Notes: generated by a model from the letters alone, not told the origin. Shown: positions 1 through 5,636, counted from the first letter of the stretch. The stretch is 6,253 bases of DNA from Desulfuromonadaceae bacterium GWC2_58_13 (GCA_001825565.1 MHXM01000012.1:1963-8215), one strand, 5' to 3'. Made by a program: numbers and translations.

Positions 1-1116
1 GTCCTCGCCGCCGCCACCGCCGATAGTCAAGTTTTCCAGTTGCGAAAAACCGAGGGTGGTGCCGCTGACCACCACCTGTGTTCCCGAAACGGTGAAGGCA
101 TCGTCTCCCCCGATTCCGAGCAGGTCATCGGTTCCGCGAATCATCAGAGTATCCGCACCGCCGCCGCCATCGATGCTGAACAGGTCGCCAAGTGCAAAAC
201 CTACATTGGCACCGCCATCCACCGAATAGACCAGATTTTCGAAATCGACCAGGATGGTGTTATCCCCTGCGGTCCCGGTGATGTTCACCGCCGCCAGACG
301 ATAGGAAAAATCCGGATCGGAGGTTTGGAACAAGGAGGATGTTTCCACGGTTCCGCGAGCGTATTCGAGTGCCCAGTCGCCGCCGAGATCGGCGGAACCG
401 GTGGCGTCGTCGGAAGCCGCCAGATCGGCGCCGGTCAAAGAAGCCAGACGGTCGACGAATTCGATGCCGGCATCGCCGGCGGCGAGATCGCAGGCATAGA
501 GCAGGATGTCGCCATCGGCGGTGAGGGCATCGCCCCATTGTTGCAGTTGATCCGCGTTGTCGTTGAGAGTAGAGGCGTCGAGGGTGGCATTCCCCAGAGA
601 GAGACTGCCGCTGTCGCCATGGGAAAGAATGTGAACGGCGGAAAGATCGTCGTACTGCTGTAGGATCTGGCTGATCTGCGACACGCCGTCCCGGTCGGCG
701 GCGAGGATTTCCACCTGATAGTCGGTCTCTTCGCTATCGACGATGCGGTCGATCAGGGACTGGGCATCAGCGACGGAGGCATCGACGATAACGAGTTCCC
801 GGCGCGCGGCGTCGGTGGCCGGGTCGGATGCGGTCGAAGCAGCCGCCGGGGTCATGACCACCTGGGCGGGGGCGGCATCGGCGGCATTGACCTGCGCCGG
901 GTCGAAAGCGACGTCGCTGGAAACCACCACCGGCTGCGGATCGAGCACCAGCTCCACCGGCGGCAGGGTTTCGGGATTCAGCGCCAGGTCGGCCGACAGC
1001 AGCAATCGCGGTTCGAGCGCTTCGAACTGCATGCGATGCTGGTTTCCGGAGTGGGCGGATTTTTTCTCCGATTTGGCCCTGGCCTGGCTGATTTTCCTGC
1101 GGAGGCGACGAAGCAT
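1..1116 (-). CDS. LEPR-XLL / DUF4347 giant secreted protein, N-terminal 372 residues (runs off the left edge)
   Basis: The frame is open from the ATG at 1116 to the window edge with no stop, so only the N-terminus is visible. A good ribosome site (AAGGAG at 1122-1127, five bases before the ATG) fixes the start. The protein begins with a basic stretch and no hydrophobic signal peptide. The hallmark LEPRLLLSAD motif lies at residues 34-43, an Ala/Pro/Val-rich linker runs to about 105, and a DUF4347 domain covers about 106-260, with HILSHG at 162-167 and LLYAC at 205-209. From about 277 it becomes Gly/Asp-rich (ITGTAGDNTI, DGGGGADTL, GGDDAF), resembling RTX-like or beta-solenoid repeats. Proteins of this type are usually very large surface or secreted adhesin-like products exported by type I secretion. 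The tolC gene 99 bases upstream fits that. Identification of the motif and DUF4347 is firm. The adhesin role is inferred, and the binding target is unknown. Confidence 0.88.
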   Translation of the reverse strand, partial: MLRRLRRKISQARAKSEKKSAHSGNQHRMQFEALEPRLLLSADLALNPETLPPVELVLDPQPVVVSSDVAFDPAQVNAADAAPAQVVMTPAAASTASDPATDAARRELVIVDASVADAQSLIDRIVDSEETDYQVEILAADRDGVSQISQILQQYDDLSAVHILSHGDSGSLSLGNATLDASTLNDNADQLQQWGDALTADGDILLYACDLAAGDAGIEFVDRLASLTGADLAASDDATGSADLGGDWALEYARGTVETSSLFQTSDPDFSYRLAAVNITGTAGDNTILVDFENLVYSVDGGANVGFALGDLFSIDGGGGADTLMIRGTDDLLGIGGDDAFTVSGTQVVVSGTTLGFSQLENLTIGGGGGED

Positions 1117-1215
1117 GGAAGCTCCTTTTTCCAACTACATGATAGTTTGCTGGGGGACGAACCTTCAGTTTGTCAACGGATGGGATACTGCGGCACCCGG
1201 AAACAATCGATTGAT

Positions 1216-2583
1216 CTACTCGGCCTGGACGAACCAAGCGCCGACCTGCGACAGATCGTCGTATTTCAGGGTGCCGGCGGCCTGCTTGAGCCGCAGGCTG
1301 TTGAGCAGGTAGTCGTAGCGGGCCAGCGCGTAATCGTTTTTGGCCTGATACAGGTCGCGTTCGGCATCGAGCACCGCCAGGCCGGTGTACAGCCCGGAAC
1401 GAAACCCTTCCTGCTTGGCTTCCAGGGCCAGTTTTTGCGAGGCGACCGATTGTTCGAGAGCCCGCACCCGGCTGATGGCGCTCTGCACGCCGAGGTAGGC
1501 GGAACGGGCCCGGCGCATGACGGAGCGCACCTCCCGCACCAATTCCTGCGAGGCTTTCTGTTGCAGACGGGCAGCTTGGCGAGTCCGCGAGTTGACGATG
1601 CCCCCTTCGTAAAGGGGGATGTTGAGTTGCAGCATCAGCTCCTGGGTTTCGACTTCGCTGCCGCCGCCGAACAGGGAACCGTCGGTTTCTTCGTTGTTGA
1701 ACTGTCCGACCAGATCGAGGGTGGGATAATGGCCGGCCCGCTGCCGCGTCACTTCCCGCTCGGCCACCTTGACCGCCAGCCGCTGCGCTTCGAGGGTCAG
1801 ATTCTGTTGCAGGGCCGCCTCGACCCAGGGCTCGATTTCCGCCGGCTCGGGACTCTGCAGTTCCATCTCCCTGGGCAGCGGCGCCAGCTCGGTCGCCTCT
1901 TCGCCGGTCAGCTCCCGCAGGGCCTGCAAGGCATCGTCGAACAGATTCTCGGCTTCGATGGTGCGGGCCTGCACCGTCGCCAACCGCGCCTTGGCGTCGT
2001 GCAGATCGGTGATCGGCGCCAGTCCCATCTCGTACCGCCCCTTGGCCAGCTCGAAATGACTTTCGTCGGCGGCCTGCTCGGCCCGGGCGAAATCGAGCTG
2101 ATCCCGAGCCGCCAGCGCCGCCAGGTAGGTTTCCGAAACCCGCAGCATCAGTTCTTGCAGGGCCAAGTCGAACAGCACGTCGGCCCGCCGCACTTCGGTT
2201 TTGGCCTGGCCCAGGCGGACCAGGGAAGCGTAGCGGAACACCGGCTGGGTCAGACTCAGGGTGTAGGAAGTGCTGCCGAAGCTGGTGCTCCCCGAAGCGA
2301 ACACGGTGTTGTCGCTGCTGACGATATCCTGGGAGGTGTCGGAATATTCGTAGGAGAAACCGACCGTGGGAAGGAGCCCGGCCCAGGCCTGGGGCCGCGC
2401 CTCGGCGGCGGCTTGGTGCTCATGGCGGGCGGCCTGGAACCGCGGATCGCTCTGCAGGGCCTGCTGGTAGATTTCAAGCAGGCCGGCCGCCTGCACCGGC
2501 ATCGTCAGCGATATCAGCGAGAGAACCAACCCAGCGAATAACAACCGGCAGCCTTTTTTGACCATCCGCGCGACCCGTTTCAT
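1216..2583 (-). CDS. tolC: TolC-family outer-membrane efflux/secretion channel
   Basis: 455 residues, the usual length of TolC-type proteins, which form the trimeric outer-membrane and periplasmic duct of type I secretion and efflux systems. The N-terminus has basic residues, a hydrophobic core and a probable cleavage site after MPVQA (residue 32). The mature protein opens with LLEIYQQALQSDPRF, typical of the first outer-membrane efflux repeat. The second repeat includes LNIPLYEGG and, at about 405-439, LDAERDLYQAKNDY followed by LLNSLRLKQAAGTL, the TolC signature. The start at 2583 is backed by GGGAGG at 2589-2594, five bases before the ATG. It is the first gene after the riboswitch and terminator, and it precedes the LEPR/DUF4347 gene by 99 bases, so it probably exports that product. 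The inner-membrane ABC and adaptor partners are not in the window. The family call is secure. The symbol is used in the family sense. Confidence 0.93.
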   Translation of the reverse strand: MKRVARMVKKGCRLLFAGLVLSLISLTMPVQAAGLLEIYQQALQSDPRFQAARHEHQAAAEARPQAWAGLLPTVGFSYEYSDTSQDIVSSDNTVFASGSTSFGSTSYTLSLTQPVFRYASLVRLGQAKTEVRRADVLFDLALQELMLRVSETYLAALAARDQLDFARAEQAADESHFELAKGRYEMGLAPITDLHDAKARLATVQARTIEAENLFDDALQALRELTGEEATELAPLPREMELQSPEPAEIEPWVEAALQQNLTLEAQRLAVKVAEREVTRQRAGHYPTLDLVGQFNNEETDGSLFGGGSEVETQELMLQLNIPLYEGGIVNSRTRQAARLQQKASQELVREVRSVMRRARSAYLGVQSAISRVRALEQSVASQKLALEAKQEGFRSGLYTGLAVLDAERDLYQAKNDYALARYDYLLNSLRLKQAAGTLKYDDLSQVGAWFVQAE

Positions 2584-2669
2584 TTAATCCTCCCGGAATC
2601 AGATTTATCATTTTTACAAATACATGAATAATGTTAAAGAGAAGTAGCTTTCAATCGCAACACTGCCGC

Positions 2670-2707
2670 AAACAAAAACGCCCGCATTAAATTGCCATGC
2701 GGGCGTT
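2670..2707 (-). terminator. Intrinsic terminator in the tolC leader (riboswitch expression platform)
   Basis: A perfect 11-bp stem, AACGCCCGCAT with ATGCGGGCGTT, around a 9-base loop (2677-2707), is followed on the minus strand by TTTTTGTTT. It lies between the riboswitch aptamer and the tolC start, not behind any gene, so it most likely acts as a conditional terminator. A 7-bp alternative pairing exists between the stem's first arm (2699-2705) and aptamer bases 2785-2791, which could act as an antiterminator. That part is inference. Confidence 0.88.
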
Positions 2708-2733
2708 GCCATACATATCAAAACATGAATGAA

Positions 2734-2821
2734 TCCTTATTCGGCAGCCTGGCGATCCGGGATTCCCGGACCCATGGTTTTGCGCGCCCACCTTGCAATG
2801 GGGTTGCTCTTATCGAAAGGA
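2734..2821 (-). promoter_or_regulatory. GEMM-I cyclic-dinucleotide riboswitch aptamer (c-di-GMP or 3',3'-cGAMP)
   Basis: The minus-strand RNA matches the GEMM-I plan in order. The closing helix P1 is TCCTT-TCG (from 2821) paired with CGA-AT-AAGGA (to 2734). Next come AGAGCAAC (2803-2810) and helix P2, CCCATT/GGTGGG, capped by a GCAA GNRA tetraloop (2787-2802). Then comes CGCGCAAAACC (2776-2786), matching the conserved ACGCAAAGCC with the intercalating adenine at 2781. An 8-bp P3 (2754-2772) follows, and the conserved tail reads CAGGCTGCCGAA. Total length is 88 bases, normal for the class. It lies just downstream of a promoter and upstream of a terminator and tolC, so it should control tolC and the LEPR/DUF4347 gene. 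The class call rests on several independent conserved blocks. The exact ligand is uncertain (see findings). Confidence 0.9.
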
Positions 2822-2831
2822 CTTTGTATAC

Positions 2832-2860
2832 ATGTTAATGAATTATTCAGGGGCCGTCAA
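2832..2860 (-). promoter_or_regulatory. Sigma70-like promoter of the riboswitch-tolC unit
   Basis: The -35 TTGACG (2855-2860) is separated by 17 bases from the -10 TAACAT (2832-2837). Transcription should start near 2825, a few bases before the aptamer's first helix, as expected for a riboswitch leader. The resulting leader to tolC would be about 240 bases. Confidence 0.75.
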
Positions 2861-3268
2861 TCGTTAAATCCCTCATATGAACTTTAAACCACTGAATTCC
2901 TTAACGAAAGGTAAATTTATACATAACGGGTTCGTGATCGCCCGTTCCTCAAACCTGGCCATGGTCTGAAAGTCACGGCAAACCATAGCCGCCACTGGTA
3001 TCAAAATTCATTGAAATCTCTCGCCAACCGGTTCTTTCTGCAATACTGCCCGGTTGATGATGCGAAGCCGATGTCTTGCAGGAAACCCGTCCTCCAGGGA
3101 TGGCCGCCGCTGGGGCCTGTCGATCAAGGTCTCTTCAACAGAAATTTTCAGTACCCGTTTTTTTTAACGTCTTATGGATAAAAAGCCCGACAAACTGCTA
3201 TCATTCATAAAAACCCGCCGGGCAACCGAGACGGCAGACTTCATCAAAAATCTATTCGGGAGGGATTC
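2861..3268. other. Long intergenic region without a convincing gene
   Basis: About 410 bases separate the divergent tolC unit and the plus-strand exported-protein gene. Seen here are an imperfect 12-base inverted repeat (2957-2990), a small perfect inverted repeat, AACGGG/CCCGTT (2925-2946), a possible nested hairpin (3038-3081), and a run of eight T at 3158-3165. No tRNA, no recognisable riboswitch and no clear promoter for the 3269 gene was found. A 51-codon open stretch on the minus strand (3011-3163) has no ATG and no ribosome site. Confidence 0.6.
2957..2990. repeat. Imperfect inverted repeat upstream of the tolC-unit promoter
   Basis: The arms GGCCATGGTCTG and CAAACCATAGCC (10 of 12 complementary as DNA) flank a 10-base centre. 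Read as minus-strand RNA, both mismatches become G-U pairs and give a 12-bp stem. Its centre is about 150 bases upstream of the predicted tolC-unit start, so it could be a distal activator site or a remnant of a structured RNA. No T-run follows on either strand, so it is not a terminator. Function unknown. Confidence 0.4.
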
Positions 3269-3673
3269 ATGCGCAACCTATTCTTTGTCGTGGCAACCCT
3301 GCTGACAACCCTGCTGACTGCGGTTGCATCTCCAGCCCTGGCCGACCGCGTTGACAACAAGGATTACATCAACGAGGTCCTTGAACCGGAAACCTACATG
3401 GAAAATGCCTCGTACAAATTGGTGCGAGGACTTACCAATATTGTCACATCACCGGCCGAGATTCCTAAACAGATCATTGTCACCGCCCGGGACCGGGGCG
3501 CCATCGGACCGGTTGTCGGTTTCTTCAAAGGCATCGGCATGACCATCATGCGAGCCGGCATCGGCGCCTGGGAAACTATCTCCTTCTTTGTGCCCAACAG
3601 CCTGGATGGCGATTACGCTCCGATCCTCAAACCCGAATACGTGTGGGACCCTTCGGTACCTATCCAGAGATAG
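3269..3673 (+). CDS. Exported TIGR04073-family (exosortase system-associated type) protein
   Basis: A small exported protein of 134 residues. Residues 1-25 form a clear signal peptide (MRN, a hydrophobic stretch, then SPALA) with cleavage predicted before Asp26. The mature part carries the family pattern: YKLVRGLTNIVTSPAEIPKQI (49-69, wording kept to the core: RGLTNIVTSPAEIPK), GPVVGFFKGIGMTIMRAGIGAWE (Gly-rich, about 80-102) and a C-terminal YAPILKPEYVW (116-126). GGGAGGG at 3258-3264 sits just before the ATG. The family was named for co-occurrence with exosortase genes, but no exosortase or PEP-CTERM protein is visible here. Its biochemical role is not known, and an envelope or periplasmic location is inferred. 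It is a single-gene unit ending at the strong hairpin seven bases after its stop. Confidence 0.82.
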   Translation: MRNLFFVVATLLTTLLTAVASPALADRVDNKDYINEVLEPETYMENASYKLVRGLTNIVTSPAEIPKQIIVTARDRGAIGPVVGFFKGIGMTIMRAGIGAWETISFFVPNSLDGDYAPILKPEYVWDPSVPIQR

Positions 3674-3679
3674 CTCTCC

Positions 3680-3731
3680 AACATGCACAAAGGGGCTGCC
3701 CGGTGTTCAGGGCAGCCCCTTTGTGCATGTT
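3680..3731. terminator. Bidirectional terminator between convergent genes (22-bp perfect hairpin)
   Basis: A perfect 22-bp inverted repeat (3680-3701 with 3710-3731) has an 8-base loop, GGTGTTCA. The inner core GGGGCTGCCC/GGGCAGCCCC is flanked by AAA and TTT, so both strands give a GC hairpin followed by a short U-run. It lies 7 bases after the stop of the 3269 gene and 14 bases after the stop of the convergent methyltransferase gene, so one structure would serve both. The outer arms (AACATGCACAAA) extend the stem well beyond what a terminator needs. Confidence 0.88.
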
Positions 3732-3744
3732 GCGCGACCTGACT

Positions 3745-4353
3745 TTACCTTTTTTCCACTACCAGCAGATAGGGTGCGTCGTCCCGATTGACCACCTGAA
3801 GCCGCACGATATGCCAGTGTCGGGATGAAAGCCCCTGCAACAATGCGTCGACCTGACGGCTTTCGTCGCCACCGGAGGGATGACCGACATACGCCACCAC
3901 GGCCAGCCTGCCTCCGGGGACAAGCAGCTCCAACGCCTGGCGGATGGCGGCCAGGGTCGATCCGGCTCGGGTGATCAAAGAGGGGTCGCCGCCGGGCAGA
4001 TAGCCGAGATTGGCCACGAATGCCTTTACCGGACCATCCAGGTATCGATCAAGGCGATCATGGCTGTCGTGAATAAGGCAGACGCCCGGAACTCCGGGCA
4101 AATCTTCCGGCGAGGTGAAATAATTGCCGGCGATCCCCTCGGCGGCGAGACGATCAGCGGTGTTTCGCAATGCCTGATGCTGGATATCGAAAGCGAGAAC
4201 CCGGCCGGCCGTACCCACCTGGCGGGCCAGGAACAGCGTGTCGGCGCCGTTGCCGGCGGTCAGGTCGACGGCGGTGTCGCCGGGAGAAAGAACTTCGGCC
4301 AGCAGTTGGTGGGCCCAGAGAACGATACGGATCAGGGATGCCCGGCGCGCCAC
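3745..4353 (-). CDS. mnmM: MnmM-like tRNA (mnm5s2U34) methyltransferase, rRNA_methylase/YtqB family
   Basis: A 202-residue class I SAM-dependent methyltransferase. Residues 30-36, DLTAGNG, form the SAM-binding loop (followed by ADTLFLA), and FDIQ at 55-58 is motif II with the ribose-binding acid. Residues 115-123, NLGYLPGGD, and 157-164, GHPSGGDE, are the family-specific blocks. These match Bacillus YtqB/MnmM, which methylates the wobble uridine of certain tRNAs from nm5s2U to mnm5s2U, the job done by MnmC in E. coli. The start is GTG at 4353, with GAGGG at 4364-4368 inside the preceding gene. The gap to the TerB-like stop is only three bases, so coupled translation is likely. It is the last gene of the crcB operon and ends 14 bases before the shared terminator. 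The family call is strong. The specific tRNA reaction is inferred from similarity. Confidence 0.85.
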   Translation of the reverse strand: MARRASLIRIVLWAHQLLAEVLSPGDTAVDLTAGNGADTLFLARQVGTAGRVLAFDIQHQALRNTADRLAAEGIAGNYFTSPEDLPGVPGVCLIHDSHDRLDRYLDGPVKAFVANLGYLPGGDPSLITRAGSTLAAIRQALELLVPGGRLAVVAYVGHPSGGDESRQVDALLQGLSSRHWHIVRLQVVNRDDAPYLLVVEKR

Positions 4354-4356
4354 GAT

Positions 4357-4821
4357 TCATTGACCCTCGGAAACTTCGGCCAGAATCCTGAGCTTGGCAT
4401 CGATCATCTGGCGGTGGGAAAGCCGCAGCAGTGTGGTCAACTGACGCATGAGATATTCTTCGTATTTATCGAGCAGGCCATCGACATAAACAATGCGCCA
4501 AAGGGACTCGATCAGCTCGACCTTTTCGTCAATGGTGAAATGCTCATTAATCTGGCGGGCGAAGTGGTACAGATCGAAGCTGGCTCGCCGCTCCTCGTGG
4601 GCCAGTTCGATCAGCTCGGCAATGGCTGCGGGCGACAGGTTGAAACGGTTCCGCAGCAGATCTTCAATCAGGACCGCCTCGACTTCATGAAATTCTTCGT
4701 CGGTGTGAGCCATTTCCAGCAGCAATGCGCAGGTCGCTACCTGGATACGTTGGTGGCGGAAACCGGGCGCCGTGTCTTGCGCCCGGTTTCCGATCAGAGT
4801 TTTCAGCAGTTTCATCATCAT
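4357..4821 (-). CDS. TerB-like (tellurite resistance B family) protein
   Basis: A 154-residue, all-helical, acidic cytoplasmic protein resembling the TerB/DjlA-N family. It shows two related acidic helix blocks: MAHTDEEFHEVE (about 37-48) and VYVDGLLDKYEE (111-122), the latter with the DGxxDxxE pattern typical of the metal-binding TerB fold. No signal peptide or membrane segment is seen. Three ATG codons in a row (4821, 4818, 4815) follow the TGA of the DUF190 gene directly, and no good ribosome site precedes them, so initiation probably depends on re-starting ribosomes. No other ter genes are present, so tellurite resistance is not implied. Such stand-alone proteins are of unknown function. 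It sits in the crcB operon between DUF190 and mnmM. Confidence 0.8.
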   Translation of the reverse strand: MMMKLLKTLIGNRAQDTAPGFRHQRIQVATCALLLEMAHTDEEFHEVEAVLIEDLLRNRFNLSPAAIAELIELAHEERRASFDLYHFARQINEHFTIDEKVELIESLWRIVYVDGLLDKYEEYLMRQLTTLLRLSHRQMIDAKLRILAEVSEGQ

Positions 4822-5151
4822 TCAGCAATAACGGATGACCCTGACTTTTTCCAGGGTAATCATCCCTCCCTTGATCATGGTATCGAGAATCGGCAAAATC
4901 CCGTCTATTTTCCCCTGACTTTCGACCACCTCGATAACCACCGGCAAGTCGGAAGAGAGGCGCAGAAGGCGGTCGGTGTGGGTGATGCTACGAGCCCCGA
5001 ATCCCATGGCACCTTTCAGAACCGTGGCTCCGGCGAATCCCTGATCGCGAAATAATTCGACCAGGGATTCATAGAGCGGCTTGCGTTCCCAGCGATCGTT
5101 TTCACCGACAAAAATTCTCATCAGGGTCTGTTCTCCATCCAGTCTGGTCAT
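4822..5151 (-). CDS. DUF190 family protein (PII-like fold), CrcB partner
   Basis: 109 residues, the usual size for DUF190. The domain spans nearly all of it: LMRIFVGENDRWERKPLYESL (its core RIFVGENDRW at 12-21), KGAMGFG (46-52) and LPVVIEVVES (69-78), then the closing strand EKVRVIRY (101-108). The start chosen is ATG at 5151 because GGAGGT (5156-5161) lies four bases upstream and the homologous domain begins soon after. A longer frame from 5211 would overlap crcB by 49 bases and lacks support. DUF190 proteins have a ferredoxin-like fold related to PII signal proteins and are often next to or fused with CrcB, suggesting they modulate or serve the fluoride channel. This is context, not demonstrated here. 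The gap to the crcB stop is 11 bases, and its own stop abuts the TerB-like start. Confidence 0.9.
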   Translation of the reverse strand: MTRLDGEQTLMRIFVGENDRWERKPLYESLVELFRDQGFAGATVLKGAMGFGARSITHTDRLLRLSSDLPVVIEVVESQGKIDGILPILDTMIKGGMITLEKVRVIRYC

Positions 5152-5162
5152 GGTCACCTCCA

Positions 5163-5546
5163 TCATACCTGGCGCGCCAGGAAGATTCCCAAGGCGGCAA
5201 AAACAATACATACAACGACATTGAGAAGCACATTGACGCCGGCCTGCAGAAGGCTACCCTCTTCGAGCAGGCGGCACGTTTCGAAAGAGAAGGTCGAAAA
5301 GGTCGTAAATCCGCCCATGAAACCGACCGTAAGCCCCATCCGCACCTCCGGAGACAATAGCGAACTTCGCAGGCTGCCCTCCATGATCAGGCCCAACAGA
5401 AAGGACCCGAAAACATTCACGGCCAGAGTGCCGTAGGGAAGCCCACGGCCGAGCAAACCATAGGTCCAGCCAGAAACGAAATAACGGGCCAGACAACCCA
5501 GGGCACCGAAAACGCCGATGTAAAAGAGCTGCATATGATTCTTCAT
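5163..5546 (-). CDS. crcB: CrcB/Fluc fluoride ion channel
   Basis: A small inner-membrane protein that exports fluoride as a dual-topology dimer. With the start at 5546 it has 127 residues and four membrane segments (about 7-25, 38-55, 70-88, 103-123). Diagnostic features are GALGCLARY (14-22), the conserved Asn44 in TLAVNVFGSFLLG, and GGFTTFSTFSFE (78-89), containing the sodium site and the phenylalanines lining the fluoride path. The frame is open upstream to 5675, but those residues are not family-like and would lie upstream of the predicted promoter, so they are excluded. ATG 5534 (MQLF) is an alternative start. Neither start has a strong ribosome site. It is the first gene of the crcB-DUF190-terB-mnmM operon. 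No fluoride riboswitch was found in the short leader. A single Fluc gene fits a homodimer. Confidence 0.94.
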   Translation of the reverse strand: MKNHMQLFYIGVFGALGCLARYFVSGWTYGLLGRGLPYGTLAVNVFGSFLLGLIMEGSLRSSLLSPEVRMGLTVGFMGGFTTFSTFSFETCRLLEEGSLLQAGVNVLLNVVVCIVFAALGIFLARQV

Positions 5547-5585
5547 CCCGCAAAACTTAAAATTAATATGGATCGATACGGCGCC

Positions 5586-5614
5586 ATTATCGGGGGCCGA
5601 GACTCCCCTGTCAA
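5586..5614 (-). promoter_or_regulatory. Near-consensus sigma70 promoter of the crcB operon
   Basis: A perfect -35 TTGACA (5609-5614), a 17-base spacer and a -10 GATAAT (5586-5591). The start would be near 5579, giving a leader of only about 33 bases before the crcB ATG at 5546. This also argues against the longer crcB frame, which would begin upstream of the promoter. Confidence 0.85.
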
Positions 5615-5636
5615 CCACCCAGTTCCTTGTGTCCTC

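Noticed and set aside
40..663. Plus-strand 207-codon open frame
   Set aside because: It is antisense to the LEPR/DUF4347 gene, which has clear domains and a ribosome site.
1171..1176. Perfect TTGACA on the minus strand between tolC and the LEPR/DUF4347 gene
   Set aside because: No acceptable -10 lies 16-18 bases downstream (TATCAT is 26 away), so a separate promoter is not supported.
1036..2541. Plus-strand 501-codon open frame, longer than tolC
   Set aside because: It is a mirror of the tolC codon pattern in GC-rich DNA. The tolC frame has a signal peptide, family motifs and a ribosome site.
2945..3085. Cobalamin-riboswitch-like words on the plus strand (CCGCCACTGG, later GAAGCCGATG)
   Set aside because: The other conserved cobalamin blocks and a proper B12 box are absent, and the downstream gene is not B12-related.
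3011..3163. 51-codon open stretch on the minus strand with protein-like composition
   Set aside because: It has no ATG, no ribosome site and no family I recognise, and a stop lies directly upstream. Probably chance, at most a gene remnant.
3213..3236. GCCGGGCAACCGA, resembling the 3' end of a GEMM aptamer, before the 3269 gene
   Set aside because: The required upstream CAAACC, GNRA stem and ACGCAAAGCC blocks are missing.
3880..5055. Plus-strand 391-codon open frame
   Set aside because: It runs antisense across three recognisable genes (mnmM-like, TerB-like, DUF190) and matches no known family.
5152..5211. 20-residue N-terminal extension of the DUF190 protein overlapping crcB
   Set aside because: A clear GGAGGT sits four bases before the ATG at 5151, and the family length fits that start.
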